Positions 55,010 to 64,000 of a stretch of DNA of 64,000 bases are shown here, one piece after another. A program made the translations under genes and the position numbers. The notes beneath the pieces were generated by a model that saw only the letters and a program-made list of their open reading frames with translations, was not told where the DNA came from and ran no database searches. This DNA comes from Blattamonas nauphoetae (Eukaryota > Preaxostyla > Oxymonadida). Where the stretch lies: assembly GCA_033064195.1 (NCBI GenBank), contig JARBJD010000007.1:124001-188000 (forward strand), given 5' to 3'. The first letter of the stretch is position 1; the number at the start of each line of letters is the position of its first letter.

Positions 55010-55345
55010 CAATGCAATTTGATCAAAAGCAGATCCGGATTTTAATTTCACCCCATAACCGGATTCGAAGTGTCATCCACAATTGATCTTCGACCTGACG
55101 TCCCTTCGAGCACCTAAACACATGTGTCTGGAGTGAATCTTCGCGTGCACCTATTCACCTTCTTTGAGAACGGCAATCTCTTGACAAAACAAGTCTCGTC
55201 AACGTGACGCTGTTCATATCAAAACTGAGAATGAATCATGTGCTCTTGATTCAAAATTCGATTGTGCATGCTTTATACGTTTCCATTTGGCATTTAACGT
55301 GATCCATACATTCTCAATCATGAGTTGAACCATCTCGTTTGAACT
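55010..55345. other. Promoter-side region of eL20, no gene seen
   Basis: 336 bp between the eL20 start and the inverted-repeat element. It is AT-rich without a supported frame and presumably holds the eL20 promoter. Confidence 0.4.
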
Positions 55346-55354
55346 CTCTGAATC

Positions 55355-56966
55355 GGGTGTTGCTACGCGCAGTCCGCGTAATGACTAGGGGCAGTCCGTT
55401 TTTTTGTGCTAGGGGCAGTCCGACTTTACTAGGGGCAGTCCGGACATTGCTGGAGGCAGTCCGTCGTTTTCTGGGTTACTAGTGCAAGTTTTCACTCTTT
55501 TATTTGCACCATGAGCACAATTACACATCTTCGAAGTCAGAAGCAGCGAAATCAAGCAGATTTGGAAATTGATGGCGAGAAAGAGGTCATTTTGTTAGAT
55601 CTGACCGAAAATTAGGGATATGAGATAGAAAGTGTCAATACTATCCGAATCGCACCAACGATGAAGGATGAAACACAAGAAGGAGATGATGAACAAGCTA
55701 AGATCCATTTCAATCCAGGATTGACCACACAAAGTTTTGGATCTCCAACCACTCTCTCACACATATCTCCACGTTATCGTCGTAATTTTCACCCTTTCGG
55801 CTGCAATCAACTCTCTTTCCTAAAATCTATTTCCTGTTTAGTAGTTGATCATGTCAGAATTTATGCACAACTGCCGCGTGTCATTGTGCTGCCAGCAGAA
55901 GCGACGAGGACCAGTGAAGGGGAAAGAAAGGAAGGCGGAGGGAGAGGAGCGTCGCTTGATGTGTGGTATCATTTGGCCGGGTCGTTGGAAGGAGTGGGGG
56001 GAGGCAGAGAGGAACAAGTCGGAGTTCGAGGAGATTGGGACCAGGTGTGAGAGGGAAGAAAAAACCTGAGACGAGGAAGGGGACGAGAAGGAATGGAGAA
56101 CATTCACTTAACGGATGGGAAAAGGAAAACTAGAGAGAGAGGGACAAGTGGATGGAGGGCGAGCTGTGGTGGATGGCGTCGGCGGTGAAGATGGAAGAGG
56201 AGGGGGAGGTCGGATTTCGAGAGGCGGAAGAAGAGTGGGAGGGAGTGAGGGGGAGTGGGGTGTTGGCGGCACAAATGTCGTCGACAGAGAGGGAGAAGAT
56301 CAGGAAGACCAGAGGAGACACCACAAGATCTAGCGAAGAAGAGAAGGAGATGGGGAGAATAAAAGAAAGCGGGAAACTGCAGATTCTCCGAATCCTTCTT
56401 CGGTTTAAGCATGCCGGATTGGTGAAGTTGAGGGAAGGCTGCGAGGAGAACGAGGCGGAGAGAGACGAGAGAGAGGGAGGATCGAGAACAAAACTAATCA
56501 TCAAAATCAGGAGAGAAATGGAGAAATGAAAGATGTTTGCAATTTTTTCACGATTCCCTTCATACATTTCAAGAAACAAAGTCTGTAAGAAAGATGTTCA
56601 CCATACCTTGAAATGGTCGTAATATGGTACACCATCTCTACATCGCATCTTTCTCTACTCTATCAATGACATTTCGATTTGATTGACCGTATCCATCTCA
56701 TATCTCTCACAATCGGTCAGATCAAACAAAGGCCCTCATTTACAGTCATCAATTCACTAATCCTTTAACATTCACTGAATTTGAATTAAAATATGTAGAA
56801 TTGTGGTCATGGTTCAAATAAAAGAGTGAATATTTCCAATAATAGCCCAGAAAACGATGGACTGCCTCTAGCAATGGACGGACTGCCCCTAGCATAGTCG
56901 GACTGCCCCTAGCACAAAATAACGGACTGCCCCTAGTCAAAACGCGGACTGCGCGTAGCACTACCC
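55355..56966. mobile_element. Inverted-repeat DNA element with 9-bp target duplication (Mutator-like)
   Basis: Ends are GGGTGTTGCTACGCGCAGTC at the left and, inverted, GGGTAGTGCTACGCGCAGTC at the right. CTCTGAATC is duplicated directly outside both ends (55346-55354 and 56967-56975). The inverted repeats extend for about 170 bp. The outer roughly 125 bp carry about five copies of CTAGGGGCAGTCCG at 20-24-bp spacing; the inner part is more diverged. At 1.6 kb it holds no recognisable transposase. A weak plus-strand reading (ATG at 55511, MSTITHLRSQKQRNQADLEI) continues past a TAG near 55613 to about 56050. The last 600 bp of the interior are strongly purine-rich on the plus strand. I interpret it as a non-autonomous or decayed Mutator-like element. 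Confidence 0.75.
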
Positions 56967-56975
56967 CTCTGAATC

Positions 56976-57279
56976 TTGTCTGTTGGGCACTTTTTTGATG
57001 TGTTGTGAATTGTATCATCATTGAACACTGTTTCTCATGCATCGACACTGAACAGTCACATAGCAGAAATCGGGAGTTGAGCAAAAATGGAAAGGTCACA
57101 CTCATAAACGTGAGAGTTGAGCAAACGTTTGTGACGGAGTCCATTCTCATGCTCAAGGCGAGTTCATCTGGATTTCTAAAGGAGGCGTTTGTGTGTGGGT
57201 GCACTTTTTCACATCGATTTTGTATTTCGCAGAGAATTGGTGACCTTCCTCAACAAGTGTCCCACAGTTTTAATTCAAA
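56976..57279. other. Upstream region of the ARMC4 gene, no gene seen
   Basis: 304 bp between the right target duplication of the inserted element and the ARMC4 start. Short frames are present, but none has a supported start, splice sites or recognisable sequence. Confidence 0.4.
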
Positions 57280-60200
57280 ATGAGTTCAACTGCTCGTCCA
57301 AAGAGCTCAAGCAAGAGCACAGTCCCTCTCAATCGAACTAATTCCTATCGTTCCAAGTCTCCAAAACCACAACCTATCAAACAAGAGAGCCAGTGTGTTC
57401 ATTTCTCAACAATAACGAACTCGCAAACCATTCTCCTCTTCTTGATAGACTAAACACTGATCTAATCTTCCAAGAATTGGACTACCTGAATGCATTCAAA
57501 GCACATGTTGAGGGTCCAATTTGTACGACTCTGGCGTGGGTACCAGAGTTCAGACCAAAACCAAATCAAATTCCAGCTAATGAACATTTGATAGGCTGCC
57601 TAAAGATCGTTACACTTGAAGGAGTCACGTTTTTCTGTGCTGGCACACCTCGGGGATATATATCTCTCAATTCAATTGAGGAGGTTCGGGCGATCCAGTC
57701 TGAATCTGACGAAACCACATTCTCCACCATAACATCTCTCATTCTCCACAAAAGTGGAGCAGCTATTCAACGGGCAAACTCACAGACAGACCCAATTGAC
57801 ATTCCATCATTCTCTCATCTCCCCGATCGCAGAAGCACACAAAGCCCACCTTTGACAACAGCTCGTGAGAAAAACGGACTCCTATTGAGTGCAAAAGGGA
57901 AACCATCAACACGTGGATCTGCTACAGGACGATCCTTCTCATCAACTCGGGCATCACAGACAGGAAGAAATCAAACTTTCAGAAAGTCAACAAACACTGT
58001 CAACATTCGTCGTAGTGCTCATGACGAGATTGAATTCTTTCAAATTCACAATCAAACTGCGAACAAAGAAGGGCTCGATCGTCGGGCTATGGCAACTCAT
58101 CGACCATCTGAGGATCGATTGGCTTGGGGCAATCTCAAAGCACAAAACGAAGCCAACAAAAACACTCTCACAGAAAGTCTGACTGTTTCTCTATTGACTC
58201 ATTTTTCCCAATTTCATACATTATCTCTCTTTCTTCTTCAGCAAGCAAACCACTCAAATCAGAAAGGAACAAATGGCTCAACGATTTGGACAAGTATCGC
58301 ATGCGCAACTCAACCCAGATGGACCCCTCCGCAACCCGCACCCGCGATGCGTCTGAACTTGGCAGAACACTCTCCAAGGAATTCGATCCAGCCGATGACA
58401 AAGCCGAAAGCGACGATGAAGGCCACGACGAACTCAACCTTCGCCGAAACACGAAGAACATCAGCGAAGGGCACAATCCAGACTATGGACGCATCTTCAA
58501 GGCGATCAGTGTGATTGGGGAGGGAAACATTGGAGTTGTAAACGTCGCTGTGTCTTCGATTCTCGAATGTGATCTAACACAACCTCGGAACCAGCTGGCC
58601 ATTCGCGATTGCGGTGGAATTCCTCTTCTCGCGAAGTACCTCTCAGCACCAGACGACAAGCTCCGCTGCAGTGTGGGTACTGTGTTCAGTCTGATCGCAG
58701 TCAATCCATTCATCCAAGTAGCCATGTACGACATGAAACAAACTAAAGTTCTCGTCGACACTGTCTGCCAAGATCTCTCGCCCGCAGTGCAGGCTGTTGG
58801 TCTCGACGCCACCGCCAAGCTGATGGACTACACACGCAACAGGACAGTGGTGAGAGAGGCTGGGGGAATCAAAGTTGCTGTGATGGCTTTGAAACGAGCG
58901 GAAAGCAAAGAGATTGTTGCATCTGCCGCGAAGTTCCTGCACATGGCATTCAAGTCGAAGAACTGTCGAGTCGAAGGACGCCAACTTGGAGCGCTTTCTC
59001 TTCTCCTCAACCATCTCCGCCACTTTGTCAACGCCCGCACGCTCAAACAGACCGGACGCTCCACACCTGCCTCGGTCAATCAACAAACCTCTCGCGAACG
59101 AGAATCAGCCCACAAATCAAAAATGGGGGCAGCACAAACACCATCCAAACCAGCGAAGGGGTCAGCCAAGACAGTTGGACGACCCACTCCGAAAAACAAG
59201 GCAGGAACCGCATCAGCCGTTAAATCCACAACCACTGCGGCAGCTGCTGACGGAAACTTGCCTCCTCCGCCAAAAGAACCGACAGGCCAGTCCAACGCAG
59301 AAATCCAACAGTTCAACACGCATGTCCAGAATTACTCCGTCCAGCAAGTCAATCTCGAGTGTCTCGCTGCTGTCACTAGTTTGACTGGAGCACTCGCCTA
59401 TCTTTCTCTCGACGCTGCCAACCGACAGGAGTTGTTGGACAAGCACACACTCCTCGAAATGCTTCGTCTGCTCAAGCACTCAAAGGACACCACCCTCCTC
59501 ACTCTCGCAGTGCGGTGCATCGGCGGGTGTTGTGCTGGTCTCCAAGCTGCGCAACATCTCTTCTTTGACTTGCAGGGCATTCAGCTCATCCGCAACCTCC
59601 TCTCCAACCGAGAACCGACACTTCTCACAGCCATCTGCGACGCCATCCGCGAGATCAGTGCGTACAGAGAAGCTGCGCTCTTCGTCATCACAAACCTGAT
59701 GCAGCAGATTATTGACATGCTCAAATCGAGCGACATCCGCCTGCAGATTCACGCAGCTGGCGCGATTGAGACCCTTGCACGTTTCAGCGAAGGGAAGAAG
59801 ACAATTCGGGAGAAAGGAGGGCTTCTTTATATGATCCGCTTGCTGACAGTGATGAACGACAAGCTGCTCGTGAATGTCTGCAACACTCTTGCGTTGTGTG
59901 CGAGTGAGCAGGACAGCATCGAAATCATTGCGAAGAGCGACGGTCTCCGTCTTCTGTGGTCACTCTTCAAATCAGACAACAACAGCGTCATCACCGCTGC
60001 TGCCTTTGCTCTCACTCTTCTCGTTGCTGACAAGCAAAACGCGACGTATGTCGGATCGAACTATGTTGGAGCTCTCGCGCAAGTTGTGGAGCTCCTCACG
60101 ATCAACGACAATGGAGTCCGAGCAGCAGCATGTGCGGTCATCAGCAAGATTGGATTGATTGACCAAAACCTTCACATTCTGGTTGAGGTCGGTGTGATGC

Positions 60201-60910
60201 CTCTCTTGGCGTCTCTCGCCTCGACAAAGAATCCACTCCTTCGACGACATCTCAGCGACGCGATCTCGTCGTGCTGCAGAACACCAGACACTGCTCGACT
60301 GATGGGCAAGTTGGAGGGAGTGCTTCCGTGTCTCCTCTTCTTCAAAGAGAAGGACAAGGACATCCTCCGATCGGCTGCGTCTGCCATCCGCGCTCTTTCT
60401 TTCGACGCTTCAAATTGTCTCCTTCTTCGCCAAGCCAACTGTGTCGCCATCCTCACAGAGCTCCTTCTGAGCGAAGACGCCACAACGCAGAATCACGCGG
60501 CAGATGCAATCTCTAACATCCGTCGGACATACCTCCACTTCAAAGAGTTGCAGGCCCAACGCAATGAAGAAGGAGTCACATCTGACATGCTCAATGCTGT
60601 CACAATCACACAACAACTCACTACTATCGCTCGCCCAACACAATTCCCAGAATCAATCACACAAACCATCCAGGAAGTGCACGAAAGGAACATCGAACTC
60701 TCTCCATCTACATTCGACCAGGAAGAGGCGTTCTCGTTCTCCAAGCGGAAAACGAGGAAGAGGAAGCCAGCTCCCAACAAGCCCCGATATCAACAGAACG
60801 AAGAGGATGATGCTGAAAAGAATGACAGCGAGAGCAAAGGCTCCGAAATCAACGAGGAATCAGCGCCTGTTGAACAAAATTCAGACGATAGCGGAGGTGT
60901 ACCAGCATAA
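57280..60910 (+). CDS. ARMC4: Armadillo-repeat protein ARMC4/ODAD2 (outer dynein arm docking)
   Basis: Three exons (57280-57392, 57449-58176, 58242-60910; introns of 56 and 65 bp) encode 1,169 residues. In other flagellates and animals ARMC4 anchors outer dynein arms to axonemal doublets. The N-terminal part (ARPKSSSKSTVPLNR, then FQELDYLNAFKAHVEGPIC) is followed by a disordered Ser/Thr segment and, from about residue 380, armadillo repeats (QLAIRDCGGIPLLAKYLSA; GLRLLWSLFKSDNNSVITAA; ILVEVGVMPLLASLASTKNP; LLRRHLSDAISSCCR; HAADAISNIRRTYL). The last four closely follow remembered vertebrate ARMC4 (GVVPLLSKLVNTNN, LRRHLAEAISRCC, VKNIRRLAL). A Lys/Pro linker interrupts the repeats near 620-690, and the acidic C-terminal tail is extra. 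Its presence implies motile cilia with outer arms. Confidence 0.85.
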
Positions 60911-60985
60911 ATTACTGTCTCAACAATTTTCTGTGGTTTTTAATTTTTTGGAGCAACACCTCACTCACATTTTAATCTTCCTTCA

Positions 60986-62967
<1,982 letters not shown>

Positions 62968-63114
62968 GCTTCCTCTGTTCTCAATACCAGAATCCCCTCA
63001 TTCCATCTTTTTCAAATCCATCCTCTCTGTTTGAAACTGCTCGGATCCAACTCGGATACAAATAAAGAAATGATAATAAGTGAACAGAATCTAATAAAAC
63101 AATGAGTGTCAATG

Positions 63115-64000
63115 TTAATTGTGGTGTGCGCGCGCTTGTTGGGTTGCAAGTTTGATTTTGGGAGCAGACTTCTCAATGACATCCATATCCACACAAAATG
63201 CAAGACGAACAGAGGTGGGATCAAGGAAGGATGAGCCCGGGACAACAAAAACATTTTGAGCACGAAGAAGATCAGCAAACTGATGATAAGGGGAGATTGA
63301 GGAGAGTCGATGAGAAGGACGAGTAGATACCTCTTTGTCTGTCACTCCTTCCGGAACCTTTGGGAAAAGGTAAACCGCGGCTTCCGGAAGTGGACATTGG
63401 AGCCCAGCCTGAAAAGTTGTTGAGAAATGAATGAGATACATCAAGAAGGATTGCGTGGAGACGATCTCTTCGTTTGCGATACTCGGCGAGAACAGGAGCG
63501 TAATCGAAACCATTTTCGAGGCATTTGCATAAAACATGCTGCATCATCGAGGGGCAGCCGACATAACCAAGAACTCTTGTTGAGGACTGATGGAGTTGAG
63601 GATGAATGATGTGACGCGATAAAAAACACACAGAGAGGGCATCAATGAGACATTGGTCAACAAGAGCAGGAGAAATACATATGTACCCAATTCTTTCTCC
63701 AGGAAGAGCAAAATCCTGAAAAATAACATGAAAAATAGGTGAGTCAACCTTTGCGAAAGAGCTCACCAGGAATGAATATGGGTAAGCAGCAAAAGTGGAG
63801 AAAATTGGGGTGGATTGATCATAATGGATGAGTCGGTAAATTTCATCGCTCAAGAGAAAGACCGGAGACGGGTTGTCAGGTGTTGTTTCTTTACGGTGCT
63901 CAAAAACATCCATTAACACCTGAAAACCATAATTATGTCAACTGGAAACCTTGCTAAGATCAACAAGAGTTTTTTGAGAATAAACTTTGCCCGTCGGGTT
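63115..64000 (-). CDS. PLP-dependent class I/II aminotransferase, N-terminus outside window
   Basis: The gene enters from the right edge (NPTGKVYSQKTLVDL) and ends at the TAA at 63115-63117. Fold-type I landmarks are NPTGK, the PLP-ring Asp in LLSDEIYRLIHYD, the Schiff-base Lys in SFAKDFALPGERIGY (SFAK-D junction across a GTTGAC-TTTCAG intron), the phosphate-binding Arg of GERIGY, and the substrate Arg in TSVRLAFCVD. Further introns are at SKVLMDV, before SSTRVLG, before AGLQCPLPEAA, and before FADLLRAQNVFVVPGSS. All have GT-AG ends of 30-50 bp. It probably transfers amino groups between amino acids and 2-oxoacids; which ones cannot be said from this part. Confidence 0.85.

Noticed and set aside
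55511-56579. Minus-strand Ser/Leu-rich and plus-strand Gly/Arg-rich frames in the 1.6-kb element as genes
   Set aside because: They arise from a purine/pyrimidine-biased tract and lack starts, splice sites or recognisable domains.

Overview
The window is nuclear DNA of a flagellated protist. Genes are packed closely on both strands and are cut by very short GT-AG introns (about 31 to 95 bp, one of 214 bp). Stop codons behave as in the standard code. Giant surface proteins with beta-helix ectodomains, the many tiny introns and the gene content suggest an anaerobic metamonad of the oxymonad type (Blattamonas- or Monocercomonoides-like). That placement is inference from gene style, not a database match.

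Layout. 0-7.6 kb: the C-terminal end of clathrin heavy chain, several unrecognised genes, a decayed gene, a coiled-coil tract, a PPPDE/DeSI-type deubiquitinating-type peptidase and a small one-pass membrane protein. 7.9-17.5 kb: a beta-helix surface protein and a seven-pass membrane protein lie head to head, now pushed apart by a 4.6-kb DNA transposon with 173-bp identical terminal inverted repeats and a 9-bp target duplication (Mutator-like). A 2.2-kb Tc1/mariner element is nested inside it. 17.8-22.0 kb: V-ATPase subunit E, a MORN-repeat protein, a spastin/fidgetin-like AAA ATPase and thioredoxin. 22.2-26.7 kb: a second beta-helix surface protein whose stop codon lies in a 12-copy tandem repeat, followed by a 1-kb element with perfect 289-bp inverted repeats. 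26.9-30.3 kb: a disordered protein and an ELAV/Hu-like protein with three RRMs.

30.5-50.0 kb: one uninterrupted 6,497-codon reading frame that I read as a very divergent dynein heavy chain. It has lost the AAA1 Walker motifs and most other nucleotide-binding signatures and carries a large Ser-rich insert. This is the most unusual object in the window. 50.2-55.0 kb: an F-x-P-x-(I/L)-N repeat protein, an HDDC2-type 5'-deoxynucleotidase and ribosomal protein eL20. 55.4-57.0 kb: a third inverted-repeat element, again with a 9-bp duplication. 57.3-64.0 kb: ARMC4/ODAD2 (outer dynein arm docking), a second spastin-like AAA ATPase, and a class I/II aminotransferase cut by the window edge.

How they fit. 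Housekeeping (clathrin, V-ATPase, eL20, thioredoxin, HDDC2) is mixed with cytoskeletal and ciliary functions (ARMC4, the dynein-like giant, two microtubule-severing-type ATPases, MORN) and cell-surface proteins. No operon logic is expected or seen. No rRNA, tRNA, CRISPR array or riboswitch was recognised.
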